A stretch of 64,000 nt of DNA from Planctomycetota bacterium (GTDB taxonomy: Bacteria > Planctomycetota > Planctomycetia > Pirellulales > PNKZ01). The translations under genes were made by a program, and so were the position numbers. The notes under the pieces are model-generated. The model saw only the letters and a list, made by a program, of their open reading frames with translations. It did not search any database and was not told the origin of the DNA. This document shows positions 8,477-17,221 of the stretch, in pieces; within the stretch, counting starts at the first letter, position 1; every line of letters starts with the position of its first letter. The DNA lies in contig JAFEBQ010000009.1 in NCBI GenBank assembly GCA_018242585.1, positions 168,113 to 232,112 on the forward strand, read 5' to 3'.

Positions 8477-9175
8477 CTAGACTTTGCCTCGCTTGGGCGG
8501 TTCGAGCAACTTGCGGGCGCGCGTGAAAATCGCGTCGAACATTGGCTCGGTCAAGCGGCCCGTGAAGGTGTTCTGCTGACTCGGGTGGTAGCTTCCCAGC
8601 AGCGTGCGCCCAGGGCCGAGCGAGACCTCGGCCCCGTGGGCGAACTTGGGGAGCGCCCCGGCGTACCAGTCGCGCGCTCGGGCTTGCCCGACAATGGCCC
8701 GCCAGCCGATTTGTCCCAGCGCCAGGTAAACCCGCGCCGGCACTAAATCAAACGTCTCGGTCAGCCAGTCCTGGCAAGCGGCAATCTCGTCTGGCAACGG
8801 TTTATTGTCCGGCGGCGCACAGTGGCAGGTCGCGGTGATGGCGCAATCGATTAACCGCAGCTTGTCATCGCGCGACTCGGACATTGGCTGCGAAGCAAAG
8901 CCAGCGCGATGCAGCGCGCGGTACAGCCATTCGCCGCTGCGATCGCCGGTGAACATCCGCCCCGTGCGGTTTGCTCCGTGCGCGGCCGGCGCGAGGCCGA
9001 CGATCAACAAGCGGCCGCTCGGTGCGCCAAAGTTCGGCACGGGCCGCATCCAATAGTCGTGATCGGCGAAGGCTTTCTTCCGCTCGCGGCCGATGCGCTG
9101 GCAATAGGCGCGCAACCGCGGACAGCGCTCACAGCCGACGATTTGTTCGTTCAGGCGTGTCCAGGCTTGGCTCAT
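8477..9175 (-). CDS. Family 5 (UdgB-type) uracil-DNA glycosylase
   Basis: A 232-residue protein beginning [22 protein letters not shown]. Motif 1 is [19 protein letters not shown], the family 5 form that lacks the usual polar catalytic residue, and motif 2 is [15 protein letters not shown] (HPS-x-x-N). Cysteines in [12 protein letters not shown] and later CHCAP fit the iron-sulfur cluster of this family. It excises uracil and some other deaminated bases during base-excision repair. The start at 9175 places it 28 bases after the PQQ-like gene on the same strand; the frame is open further upstream, but only into that gene. It is probably the last gene of a four-gene run starting at 12124. Confidence 0.88.
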   Translation of the reverse strand: MSQAWTRLNEQIVGCERCPRLRAYCQRIGRERKKAFADHDYWMRPVPNFGAPSGRLLIVGLAPAAHGANRTGRMFTGDRSGEWLYRALHRAGFASQPMSESRDDKLRLIDCAITATCHCAPPDNKPLPDEIAACQDWLTETFDLVPARVYLALGQIGWRAIVGQARARDWYAGALPKFAHGAEVSLGPGRTLLGSYHPSQQNTFTGRLTEPMFDAIFTRARKLLEPPKRGKV

Positions 9176-9203
9176 CGATTGGTCCTTCGCCGCATGAACA
9201 CTT

Positions 9204-10505
9204 CTACTTGCTCGGCCGGGAGGCAGGGGTTGCGCCGTCAGCAACCGGCAGTTCGACGCAGACCAACTCGCTATCATCGCGTGCGTACACGTGCCGACCG
9301 GCAAAAGCCGGATGGGCCCACGTTGGGCCGATGATCTTGGTCCGACTTTGCTCGTGGTAACCCTCGGGCGTGAGCCGGGCCAGGATCAATTCCCCTTCGG
9401 CGTTCAGGATGATCGCCCGATCCGAGTCGTTCAACCACACCAACTCGGCCTGGGGATTGCGCCCGCGTGGCGTCATTTCATTCTTGTCGTCCCACTTCTT
9501 CGTTCCCGTCGCCAACTCGAAGCACGTCAGTCCGAACTGTTTGTCAAGCAGGTAGACGTGGCCGTCGCGATACAGCGGCTGAGACATCAGGCCGCGCAAC
9601 AGCTTCGTGTCTTCCCAAGCCAGCCCTGCGTCGTTTCGCGCCGGTCCCAAGCGAATCGCCTTGGAACCTTGCCAGTAGCCAGCCACGAAGACGAGCCCTT
9701 GCTGATAGATCGGCGTGGCAATCGAGACGCCGTACGTCACCTTGTAGGGAACCGACCATTCTTCGCGTCCATCGCTTGGGTCGATGCCCACGATGTGTTC
9801 GGGGGTCCAGGCGATGAGTTGTTCACCCGTGGGACTGTCGACGAGGATCGGCGTGGCATACCCGGCCGGGTCGACGCCCGAGCGCCAGATTACTTGCCCC
9901 GAGTTGCGATCGAGCGCCACCAGGCAACCATCGGCCGCGCCGATGTGCAGCACGACCCGATCGCGCCAAAGGAACGGCGACGCGGCCAGGCCCCACTCGG
10001 GAATCCGCGCCCCCAGTTGCTTGACCGTGTCGACGGACCAGAGCACGTGGCCCGCCGCAGCGTCAAGACAGCACGCATGCCCCTGCGTCCCCAGCGTGTA
10101 CACTCGGCCGTCGTATTCCGTCGGCTGGGCTCGCGGCCCGCTGCCGTAGGCCATGTCGCCATAAGCTACTGGATAACTGTGCGTCCAAAGTGACTTGCCG
10201 GTCGCGGCGTCGAAACAGACGACACGCTCGACTTCGGCCGGCTCTTTCTGGCGATCCATCGTGTAGACGCGCCCGCCCACGACCGACACGCCCGCATAGC
10301 CGCCGCCGATGGGCTGTCGCCAGGTTTGCTTCAAGCCGCCCTTGGGCCAGCGCTCGGGCAACGGCGGCGCTTGCCAGGTACCATCGCCGCGCACGCCACG
10401 CCAACGAGGCCAATCTTCGGCGCGCGTTTGATTGGTCAACAACAACACTACAATTGCCGTACAGCAAGCGGCGGTTCGTTGAATGAAGCAGCGACGTTTC
10501 ATCAA
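9204..10505 (-). CDS. Secreted PQQ-like beta-propeller repeat protein
   Basis: A 433-residue protein with a basic N-terminus and hydrophobic signal ([16 protein letters not shown]), then [11 protein letters not shown], the usual opening of planctomycete outer-membrane-assembly/PQQ-like propellers. Repeats with the tryptophan-docking pattern recur: [79 protein letters not shown]. Most such proteins bind no PQQ; a scaffold or polysaccharide-linked role is likely, but nothing is proven. The 28-base gaps to rbsK upstream and the glycosylase downstream suggest one operon. Confidence 0.85.
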   Translation of the reverse strand: MMKRRCFIQRTAACCTAIVVLLLTNQTRAEDWPRWRGVRGDGTWQAPPLPERWPKGGLKQTWRQPIGGGYAGVSVVGGRVYTMDRQKEPAEVERVVCFDAATGKSLWTHSYPVAYGDMAYGSGPRAQPTEYDGRVYTLGTQGHACCLDAAAGHVLWSVDTVKQLGARIPEWGLAASPFLWRDRVVLHIGAADGCLVALDRNSGQVIWRSGVDPAGYATPILVDSPTGEQLIAWTPEHIVGIDPSDGREEWSVPYKVTYGVSIATPIYQQGLVFVAGYWQGSKAIRLGPARNDAGLAWEDTKLLRGLMSQPLYRDGHVYLLDKQFGLTCFELATGTKKWDDKNEMTPRGRNPQAELVWLNDSDRAIILNAEGELILARLTPEGYHEQSRTKIIGPTWAHPAFAGRHVYARDDSELVCVELPVADGATPASRPSK

Positions 10506-10533
10506 ACGATTGGCGGGGAGTCGTGGCGGGGAG

Positions 10534-11475
10534 TTACAACTTCAGGCCGCGCGCTTCGGCAAAGGCCAGCACTTCGGCGGCGGTGGGCAGCGAGGTGTGA
10601 GCGCCGAGCCGAGTCACGGTCAACGCGCCCACGAGGTTAGCATAGGCGACGGCGCGATCCAACGCCTGCCCCCGGGCCAGCGCCACGGCCAGTCCCGCCG
10701 AAAAGGCGTCGCCAGCCGCGGTGGTGTCGACCGTGGCGACTTCCTCGCCAGGCACCAATCGCACCAGTTGGCCGTCGTCGCAGACAGCCCCTTGGCCACC
10801 CAATGTGATTACCACGTGCCGCGCGCCGCGCCGGCGCAGTTCGGCGGCGGCTCGACAGGCCGTCACTTCGTCGAGCACCTTGATACCCGTAAGCTGCTCG
10901 GCTTCGGTCTCGTTCGGCTTCAGGTAATCGACCAGACTTAGAATCGCATCGTCAACGCCGCCGGCCGGCACCGGCGCGGGATCGAGCAGCGTCCTCACAC
11001 CGGCAGCACGCGCCATTTCCAGCGCGTGCTTCACCGTTGCCAGCGGCACTTCCAACTGGACGACGAGCATGTCGGCATGGCGGAGCAAACCGGCCGCCCG
11101 ATCAATATCCTCGGGCAACAGCGCGGCGTTGGCCCCCGAGGCCACCGAAATCTGGTTTTCACCACGCTCGTCGATGGCAATGATCGCCACGCCCGTCTTT
11201 AGGTGCGCGGCGCGCGTCACCTGGTCGACGTCGAGTCCTTCGCCCGCTAGCTCCTCCAGCGCGTCGTCGCCAAAGCGGTCGCTGCCGACCTTGGCGATCA
11301 TCGAGCAATTCGCGCCCAAGCGAGCCAGGGCGACGGCCTGGTTGGCCCCTTTGCCCCCGTGGACTTCATGGAAGTCGCCCCCGATCACGGTTTCGCCCGG
11401 CGTGGGCAGTCGAGCACTCTTCACGACCAGATCGACGTTCATGCTGCCGACGACGACAATGCGAGGATAGTCCAT
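10534..11475 (-). CDS. rbsK: Ribokinase
   Basis: A 313-residue PfkB-family kinase: VVGSMNVDLVV at the N-terminus, the GGKGANQAVALARLGA signature (about residues 41-56), the substrate-lid region and the C-terminal DTTAAGDAFSAG with catalytic Asp (about residue 255). The GSMNVD and GGKGANQA blocks are specific to ribokinase within PfkB. It phosphorylates D-ribose at O5 so that it can enter the pentose phosphate pathway. The anion-hole motif reads TTAAGD instead of the common TTGAGD, a mild variant. It is 16 bases after an SGNH hydrolase gene and 28 bases before the propeller gene, which suggests salvage of ribose released outside the cytoplasm. Confidence 0.92.
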   Translation of the reverse strand: MDYPRIVVVGSMNVDLVVKSARLPTPGETVIGGDFHEVHGGKGANQAVALARLGANCSMIAKVGSDRFGDDALEELAGEGLDVDQVTRAAHLKTGVAIIAIDERGENQISVASGANAALLPEDIDRAAGLLRHADMLVVQLEVPLATVKHALEMARAAGVRTLLDPAPVPAGGVDDAILSLVDYLKPNETEAEQLTGIKVLDEVTACRAAAELRRRGARHVVITLGGQGAVCDDGQLVRLVPGEEVATVDTTAAGDAFSAGLAVALARGQALDRAVAYANLVGALTVTRLGAHTSLPTAAEVLAFAEARGLKL

Positions 11476-11491
11476 CGATCAGGCCTCGTCG

Positions 11492-12124
11492 TTAGCCGCC
11501 GAGGGCGACGCGCGCCAGGTCGGCCATGCGCGCGCCGAGCCGGGTATGTTGATCGGCGGCCCAATGAACGCCGTCGAGCGGACTGGCAGTGACCTGCGTG
11601 GCCACGTCAAAGAACTCGACGTTGAACTGAGCGGCGGCCTGTTGGTAATGGCGCGCGAGCTGTTGTGACTTTCCCTCGGCCCCTTCGAAAATGTCGGCCA
11701 GACCCGTCAGGGGGCCAATATGCGGCGGGCTCATCAACAGAACCTTCGGAGACGCGCTGGCCGGGCCCGTGCCACTTTTTTGAATGGTGCTGAGCAGAGC
11801 CGTGATGTTCACGGCAATGTCACCCGCCGACAAACCGAAGCGGTGCTTCAGGTCGTTCGTGCCAAGCATCAACAACACCAGGTCGATCGGAGCGTGCGTG
11901 TCGAGGCATGGTCCCAAGTACGTCAAGCCATTTCGCCCGGGGCCACGTGTCGGGTCATCGAGCACGGTGGTCCGGCTGTTGAGCCCCTCTTCAATCACCA
12001 AGAACCCAGCGCCCAGCGCGGCTTGCATCACTCCCGGCCAGCGATTGTGACGTTCGTAACGAGCGGCAGTGCCGGGGATGTAACCCCAGGTGTTCGAGTC
12101 GCCAAAACAGAGAATCGTTTTCAT
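11492..12124 (-). CDS. SGNH/GDSL hydrolase, cytosolic, arylesterase-like
   Basis: A 210-residue protein without a signal peptide, beginning MKTILCFGDSNTWGY. The nucleophile is the serine in GDSNTWG (residue 10); block III is LMLGTNDLKHRF and block V is DGVHWAADQHTRLG, giving Asp and His. The GDSNTWGY form is that of the arylesterase and acyl-CoA thioesterase-like SGNH subgroup. It is the first gene of a minus-strand run that continues with rbsK 16 bases later. The start codon is supported by the conserved opening; no strong ribosome binding site is visible. Confidence 0.85.
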   Translation of the reverse strand: MKTILCFGDSNTWGYIPGTAARYERHNRWPGVMQAALGAGFLVIEEGLNSRTTVLDDPTRGPGRNGLTYLGPCLDTHAPIDLVLLMLGTNDLKHRFGLSAGDIAVNITALLSTIQKSGTGPASASPKVLLMSPPHIGPLTGLADIFEGAEGKSQQLARHYQQAAAQFNVEFFDVATQVTASPLDGVHWAADQHTRLGARMADLARVALGG

Positions 12125-12281
12125 CGAATGCGGTGAAAGTCGTTGCGGTAATGCTGTTTTGCATCGCTTACCACGGCGGCGAGCAGGCCCTTAGTGTGCC
12201 GAGACCAACGATGGGCCGCAAGGCGCGCGATGGTGATTGTGAATTGCGTCACAAGAGACCCGCAAATTGTTGGCGTTCTGT

Positions 12282-12312
12282 TTGCGAGCGCTACCTACGG
12301 CTCGCCTATAAT
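12282..12312 (+). promoter_or_regulatory. Candidate sigma-70 promoter of the 72-aa gene
   Basis: TATAAT at 12307-12312 is a perfect -10. The best -35 is TTGCGA at 12282-12287 with 19-base spacing, which is long. A start near 12319 would give a leader of about 65 bases before the ATG at 12385. Confidence 0.4.
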
Positions 12313-12384
12313 GCGGGCAGGTACTGATCGTGTCTCTACCGATGAAGACGGTTCATTGATCTCACACAGGGGGAGTCAAGCGTC

Positions 12385-12603
12385 ATGTTTCATCATGCCA
12401 ATCACCTGGGGCCCAACACCTTTGTCACCGGCGATCATCATGGGCATGGCGACCAGTGGTTGTCGCACTTCGATCGCAATGAGCGCCACCATCTGGTGGA
12501 AGAAGATCATCGCGTTCGGAACAACGTCGCCAAGCTGCTCTTTAGCTGCATGATGTTCGGGTTGCTGATCACAGCCGGCGCCGTGTGGTGGGTCGCGACC
12601 TGA
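12385..12603 (+). CDS. Small single-pass membrane protein with a histidine-rich N-terminus
   Basis: A 72-residue protein. The first 45 residues hold many histidines (MFHHANHLGPNTF..., GDHHGHGDQWLSHF, NERHHLVEEDHR), followed by a single membrane segment (LLFSCMMFGLLITAGAVWWVA) at the C-terminus. AGGGGGAG lies about 9-16 bases before the start and TATAAT further upstream, so it looks like a real expressed gene. The tail-anchored topology puts the histidine-rich part probably in the cytoplasm; metal binding is possible but unproven. I do not recognise a family. Confidence 0.65.
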   Translation: MFHHANHLGPNTFVTGDHHGHGDQWLSHFDRNERHHLVEEDHRVRNNVAKLLFSCMMFGLLITAGAVWWVAT

Positions 12604-12624
12604 AGTCGTATCACCGCGGCGTCG

Positions 12625-13536
12625 CTAATTCCTGGCAGTCAGAAAGCCCTGCGCTTTCAGCCATTCGCCCGCGCGGGCGGGCCAGGTGCTGACCGTGTGC
12701 TCGCTGGGGCGCAGACCATAGCCGTGCCCGCCGGTGGGATACAAGTGCATCTCGGCCGGAACCTTGGCCTGCTTCAGCGCCAGGTAATAGAACAACGGCC
12801 CTTCGACGCGCACTCCGTCGTCCTCGGTCATCACGATGAACGTCTTGGGAGTGTTGGCGGTGATTTTCATTTCCGGCGCGAGCGCGTTGTTCTCTTTGTT
12901 GACCAGATAGGCCGGATAGATCAGCAACGAGAAATCGGGGCGACAGTTCACCACGTCGGCCGCGTCAACCGTGGGATAGGTGCGCTGGTCATAGTTGTTC
13001 GATGCCGCCGCCGCCAGATGTCCCCCCGCCGAGAAACCAAGAATGCCGATTCGATTCGGATCGAGGCCCCACTCGCTGGCCCGTTGACGGACCAGGCCGA
13101 TGGCGCGCTGGGCGTCCTGTAGCGGTGCCGCGTGACGTTCCAATCCCTTGCGCGCCGGCACGCGGTACTTGAGCACCATGCCGGTCACGCCAATCGAATT
13201 GAGCCACTCGGCGACTTCGGTTCCTTCTTTGTTGAAGGCTAGAATGTTATAGCCACCACCAGGACAGATGATCACGGTCGCGCCGGTGTCCTTGTCCTTG
13301 GCCGGGCGAAAGATCGTCAGCGTCGGTCGCGTGACATTGGCAACGCGAATCGTATTGTCGTTCGGCTTCAGCGGCTGCTCGTGCTCGTCGCCGACGTCCC
13401 CTTTCTCGCCCGGCACGTCCGCCGGCCAGACAGGAATCACCTGCGGCGCTTCGGCCGCCATGCCAAACAACGGCGCGAGCGCCAACAGGGCCGAGACCAA
13501 CAGGGTATGGCGCACAAATCGCAGCGAACAGAGCAT
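12625..13536 (-). CDS. Secreted alpha/beta-hydrolase, acetyl-esterase-like
   Basis: From 13536 the protein is 303 residues long with a signal peptide (MLCSLRFVRHTLLVSALLALAPLFGMAAEA); the frame is open up to 13626, which would add a second hydrophobic stretch, so the start is uncertain. The core has the oxyanion region VIICPGGGYNILAF, the nucleophile elbow ILGFSAGGHLAAAAS (Ser) and a late histidine in YPTGGHGYGLR. The order ICPGGGY...GFSAGGH matches the BD-FAE/acetyl-xylan-esterase-like group of carbohydrate esterases, usually secreted and used in polysaccharide breakdown. The substrate is not certain. Confidence 0.82.
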   Translation of the reverse strand: MLCSLRFVRHTLLVSALLALAPLFGMAAEAPQVIPVWPADVPGEKGDVGDEHEQPLKPNDNTIRVANVTRPTLTIFRPAKDKDTGATVIICPGGGYNILAFNKEGTEVAEWLNSIGVTGMVLKYRVPARKGLERHAAPLQDAQRAIGLVRQRASEWGLDPNRIGILGFSAGGHLAAAASNNYDQRTYPTVDAADVVNCRPDFSLLIYPAYLVNKENNALAPEMKITANTPKTFIVMTEDDGVRVEGPLFYYLALKQAKVPAEMHLYPTGGHGYGLRPSEHTVSTWPARAGEWLKAQGFLTARN

Positions 13537-13669
13537 GATGATCATCCAAGTGAGCGCGATTGGGATGGCAACAGGCGGGGCAACGTGCAGCCAATGGTAA
13601 CCGCACGCACCAACCAATGCCACCAACTGGGCCGGGTCGTCGGATCGACGCCGGCATACGCTCGTCAGA

Positions 13670-14830
13670 TTACTCGGCGATGGCGGGCTCGGGCGTCTGG
13701 GACGTTGTCACGCTTGGCTGCCGCAACCGACTGGCCGCGAAGCGCCAGGCCGACTGGGCCGTTCCCTCGGCCGCGTAGCGCAGCCGCGACGAAGCGTCAC
13801 GCCCAATGACCTGCACACGCATCAGCGGGCGCGGCTGCGCCTGCCACAACGCCTTGTACGGCTCGTCGCCGCGCAAGAAGTCATACGTTGTGCAGCCGGC
13901 ATCGATCGATCCCCGGATGCTGGCCATGAATTGCAGCCAGCCGGGGTTCTCGTCGGCCGCCGCCGGGTCGAAGCCCCCTTGATAGTAATACATCTCGCTC
14001 GGCGAGCGCAAGCAATACTCAATGGCGATCGGCCGCCGGTTGTGTTCGATCCAGGCCAGCCGCAACCCTCCCTTGCCGAGCAGTTGCCGCATGATGTCGG
14101 CGTGGAACGAGGTAAAGCGCGCCGAGGCAAAGCAGCCCGGCTCGCCCAGGAACTCGCGCCGCTTCTGGTGCAGCTCGACCAGAATGTTGAACCCGCGGTA
14201 GAAGTCATCCATCGACTTCACTTCGCACAATTGAAAGCCGCCGTCAGCTTCCATCCGCCGTTCCAGCTTGCGGACCTTGGACCGCGGCGACCGGCCCAGA
14301 CTGGCCACGTACGCGGCCCAATCACTCGGCAACGTCACGCGCCAGGTGTTGCCTTGCTGCTCGATTTCGACGGCATGGTGGCGGCGGCGCATGGCCTCGG
14401 CCAGCGCGAGCCCGGCCAGATCGTCGGCGGACTGGCCATCGAGATCGAGCCGGTCCCAGTGCGGTCGTCCCGGCCCATCGAGCCAGTCGGCGAAATTGTC
14501 GGCCACCTGTTGCTCGGCACCCGGCGCGGCGAGCAACGACGTGTAATCGGAACAGACTTCGCCGGAGCCCAGAAAGCGAACCCGCCGCCCGCGCAGCATG
14601 CTCCGCTCGACAAAGCAGGGGGCAATGCCCACGAGTTGCCGCTGGGCATCGTGCGCCAACAGGACGAACAGTTGCCGCTGGCGATCGGCGTAATGCCGCC
14701 ACCAGGTGGAGTTCCATTCCCAACCGCGAAACGGCATGCCCCCGGCCAGCGCATTCCAGCGATCGGCCAACGGCCGCAGTGTTTCGAGCGAGGTAGCGCA
14801 GGTAACTTTGAGACGCCGAGAACGAGCCAT
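13670..14830 (-). CDS. CelD/BcsL-like GNAT-fold acyltransferase
   Basis: A 386-residue protein. The start at 14830 (MARSRRLKVTCATSLETLRPLADRWNALA) fits the usual N-terminus of the family; the frame is open further upstream but reads poorly. Family features are PFRGWEWNSTWWRHYA, an N-terminal acyl-transferase half with FLGSGEVCSDYTSLL, and the C-terminal half with RLAWIEHNRRPIAIEYCLR and YYYQGGFDP. Members are linked to cellulose or exopolysaccharide acylation. The neighbours here are not polysaccharide-synthesis genes. The final 30 residues are low-complexity and may be variable. Confidence 0.75.
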   Translation of the reverse strand: MARSRRLKVTCATSLETLRPLADRWNALAGGMPFRGWEWNSTWWRHYADRQRQLFVLLAHDAQRQLVGIAPCFVERSMLRGRRVRFLGSGEVCSDYTSLLAAPGAEQQVADNFADWLDGPGRPHWDRLDLDGQSADDLAGLALAEAMRRRHHAVEIEQQGNTWRVTLPSDWAAYVASLGRSPRSKVRKLERRMEADGGFQLCEVKSMDDFYRGFNILVELHQKRREFLGEPGCFASARFTSFHADIMRQLLGKGGLRLAWIEHNRRPIAIEYCLRSPSEMYYYQGGFDPAAADENPGWLQFMASIRGSIDAGCTTYDFLRGDEPYKALWQAQPRPLMRVQVIGRDASSRLRYAAEGTAQSAWRFAASRLRQPSVTTSQTPEPAIAE

Positions 14831-15284
14831 CAGTCTTGCCCCGAAGCCAAACGAGAATCCAAAGTGGTCATTGACACCGCGAACGCAGGACGCGCGATCG
14901 TGCCTACGCCTGTCGGGCGGTGCGCGCTGGTTTCGCCGCCCAGCGCAATCGGCCACAATGGAACGCGGTAAATGCGAGTGGCGTGCCGATTGAACTGACC
15001 AGCGAGTCAGATTCGGCGGCTGAAGACGATTTGCCGATATTCCCGCGGTTTTCTCGGCCAATCTGGTGATCGGAATGCGATGCTAAGGTTCACGCCGTTC
15101 GCGCGGCGTGTTGCTTTTCCGCATCGCCGTCGCTAAAAGGCGACAGCAACATTTCATCAAGGTGCATTGTTCAGGGGGTAAGCATCGCCCCCCGACAGTT
15201 CGTCGATCTTTCATCCTGCAAGTGCAAAGCGCAAACTGAGGCCGGACTCACGAAGCGCTATTGGAATGCCGAAAAGATAATCCG

Positions 15285-15368
15285 TCATCAAAGAAAAGCG
15301 TCTGCTCGAGCAATCGAGCGGATGGCGGCCGTCGCAGGGTCCTGCCCCACCTGCGGCGGCTTTTTTTT
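15285..15368 (+). ncRNA. Candidate small RNA ending in an orphan intrinsic terminator
   Basis: GATAAT at about 15275 could serve as a -10, giving an RNA of roughly 80 bases. It contains GCTCGA-GCAA-TCGAGC, a six-pair hairpin closed by a GNRA tetraloop, directly before the terminator hairpin. No open frame, and no signature of SRP RNA, 6S RNA, tmRNA or RNase P RNA, is visible. The call rests on the terminator; the 5' end is a guess. Confidence 0.35.
15328..15368 (+). terminator. Strong intrinsic terminator without an upstream gene
   Basis: GCCGTCGCAG (15328-15337) pairs with CTGCGGCGGC (15351-15360) with one G-T wobble, followed by eight T residues (15361-15368). It reads on the plus strand, whereas both flanking genes are on the minus strand. 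Confidence 0.7.
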
Positions 15369-15563
15369 CGCCATGCGATCGTCACGGATGACACGACCAC
15401 GAATCGAGTGCCATGCCATTGCGCAAGCCGCGCAGCGGTGCGGCTGTCTTCGGCCAGAATCAAATCAGCAAGAGCATTGCTCGCTCACGCGGCGCGCAAT
15501 GCAAAATGAGTTCCCATCAGAGGGGGCTGCCCGACATCTCATTCAGACATACACCTGAATGAT

Positions 15564-16979
15564 CTACGCCTGAGCGCGGCATTCGGCAATCGGCTCGCCA
15601 AACGGCAATAGCGGCATCGGCCGACCGGTGTGATCGGGGAAGGCATGCTCGCGATCGATTCCCAAGTGGGCGAGCACCGTGGCCCACAGATCGTTCGGCG
15701 TGAACGGCCGCTCAGTCGGATACTCTCCCTTGGCATTCGTTGCGCCGATCACCTGGCCGGTGCGCATGCCGCCGCCGCTGACGATCATCGACATCGCGCC
15801 GGGCCAATGATCCCGGCCGGGCTGCATCACGCCGCTGGAAGTCCCCTTCTGGTAGCTAAGCCGCGGCGTACGGCCAAATTCACCCGTCACAACCAAGAGC
15901 ACGCGCTTGTCGAGCCCGCGCGCGTACAAGTCCTCAATCAAGGCCGTCACTGCCTGGTCATAGCGCGGAAATCGCACTCGCGCGTCGTCGAACAGGTGAC
16001 AGTTGACCGCGTGCGAGTCCCAGTTGTAGCTGACGTAATTCGGCAATTGCTCGCCCGGCATCGGGTTTTCCATCACCATCGTGACAAACGTGCAACCGGC
16101 CTCGACCAGCCGGCGGGCCATCAGAGCCCGCTGGCCATAGGCGTGCTGTCCGTAGCGCTCGCGGACGGCTTCGGGCTCGGCCGATAGATCGAACGCGCGG
16201 CGAGCCTTTTCGCTGGTCACCAGTTCGAGCGCGCGGCGGTTGAACTCATCAAGGCCGTCGAACACGCCGGTCTTCTCGGCGCGGCGTTGCCAATTGTCGA
16301 ATTGATTGAGTAACGCCACTCGGTCTTCGAGTCGCCCCTCCAAGGCCGGCAACGGCGCCAGGTTCTCGATCTTGAAGTCCTTCGCCGCCGGGTTGCCGGC
16401 GACCATGAACGGATGCGTCGAGTTCCCCAGGTACGCGCTGCCGAACGAAAAGACGTCGATTCCTTGGCGACCGTTGTCGGCGCCGCAGACGTAATTCGGC
16501 AAGCCGCGCCGACGGCCGGCGACCATCTTGGCGATCATCGACGGGACTGCTGGATAATCGTTGACGAAGCCAGTCGGCTCTTTCGGGTCGCGGCCGGTCA
16601 TGAATCGCTTGTGCCCGCCGCCGTGATCGGCGAACTTGTGGGCGACCGAGCGGATGATGTTGTATTTGTCGGCCACCTTGGCGTGCAGCGGCAACAGCTC
16701 GCCGACTTGCATGCCCGAGACGTTCGTGTTGATCGGCCGGAACTCGCCCCGGTACTCGCTGGGGGCGTTCGGCTTCAGATCGTACATCTCCATGTGGGGC
16801 GGCCCGCCGGGCATCCACACAAAGATCACCGCACGATCCGCGGCCACGGTCGACATCAAGGCCTGAGCCTGTAGGCGGAAGAAGTCCCCCATGCCCAGCC
16901 CGCCCAGAGCGGCGGTGCCGAACATCAAGGCCGAGCGTCGCGTGATCGGGCCGGCGCAGCGTTGCGGAGCACGACTCAT
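15564..16979 (-). CDS. DUF1501 protein with a Tat signal
   Basis: A 471-residue protein. The N-terminus holds the twin-arginine motif TRRSALMFG followed by a hydrophobic stretch (TAALGGLGMGDFF), so export through Tat is expected. The body has the DUF1501 pattern, a branch of the alkaline-phosphatase/sulfatase superfamily: AVIFVWMPGGPPHMEMYDLKP, HKFADHGGGHKRFMTG, YNWDSHAVN, LLVVTGEFGRTPR and GRDHWPGAMSMIVSGGGM. Such genes are abundant in planctomycetes and usually pair with a DUF1549/DUF1553 cytochrome-like gene; no such partner is adjacent here. The function is unproven. Confidence 0.9.
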   Translation of the reverse strand: MSRAPQRCAGPITRRSALMFGTAALGGLGMGDFFRLQAQALMSTVAADRAVIFVWMPGGPPHMEMYDLKPNAPSEYRGEFRPINTNVSGMQVGELLPLHAKVADKYNIIRSVAHKFADHGGGHKRFMTGRDPKEPTGFVNDYPAVPSMIAKMVAGRRRGLPNYVCGADNGRQGIDVFSFGSAYLGNSTHPFMVAGNPAAKDFKIENLAPLPALEGRLEDRVALLNQFDNWQRRAEKTGVFDGLDEFNRRALELVTSEKARRAFDLSAEPEAVRERYGQHAYGQRALMARRLVEAGCTFVTMVMENPMPGEQLPNYVSYNWDSHAVNCHLFDDARVRFPRYDQAVTALIEDLYARGLDKRVLLVVTGEFGRTPRLSYQKGTSSGVMQPGRDHWPGAMSMIVSGGGMRTGQVIGATNAKGEYPTERPFTPNDLWATVLAHLGIDREHAFPDHTGRPMPLLPFGEPIAECRAQA

Positions 16980-17117
16980 CGGTGGGTGGTTCCTGAGCGG
17001 GAAGTTCGCACGGCCACGAGGGCCGGCACAGACCGGTCGGTGAGATGGTTCGGGCAGTCGCGGCGGGACTCTGGTATTGTGTCAGAATTGGCCAAACGGA
17101 TCAAGCTTTTCCGATGC

Positions 17118-17145
17118 TTGGCAGAGGAAGGATTCGGTCTATAGT
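17118..17145 (+). promoter_or_regulatory. Sigma-70-type promoter of the Gfo/Idh/MocA gene
   Basis: TTGGCA (17118-17123), a 16-base spacer and TATAGT (17140-17145) match the consensus at ten of twelve positions. Transcription from about 17152 would leave a 70-base leader before the ATG at 17222. Confidence 0.55.
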
Positions 17146-17221
17146 AGCGGTCGACCTGAGCTATTTTTCTGCCGCGAAGTCGCGGTTTTCGTGGCTTTTT
17201 GCTTTCCCAACAGGTGACACG

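Larger units (their letters stand above)
14831..15563. other. 733-base gap with several hairpins and no supported protein gene
   Basis: Both flanking genes are on the minus strand. The gap contains CACGCCG/CGGCGTG arms (15092-15111), short GTCGC/GCGAC arms soon after, a GC-rich GGGGG/CCCCC pair near 15175-15200, and a strong plus-strand terminator at 15328-15368 with no plus-strand gene before it. The upstream part near 14831-15060 must hold the promoter of the acyltransferase-like gene. Confidence 0.55.

Noticed and set aside
15285..15368. Candidate RNA considered as SRP, 6S or RNase P RNA
   Set aside because: None of the conserved sequence motifs of these RNAs is present; it stays an unnamed candidate.
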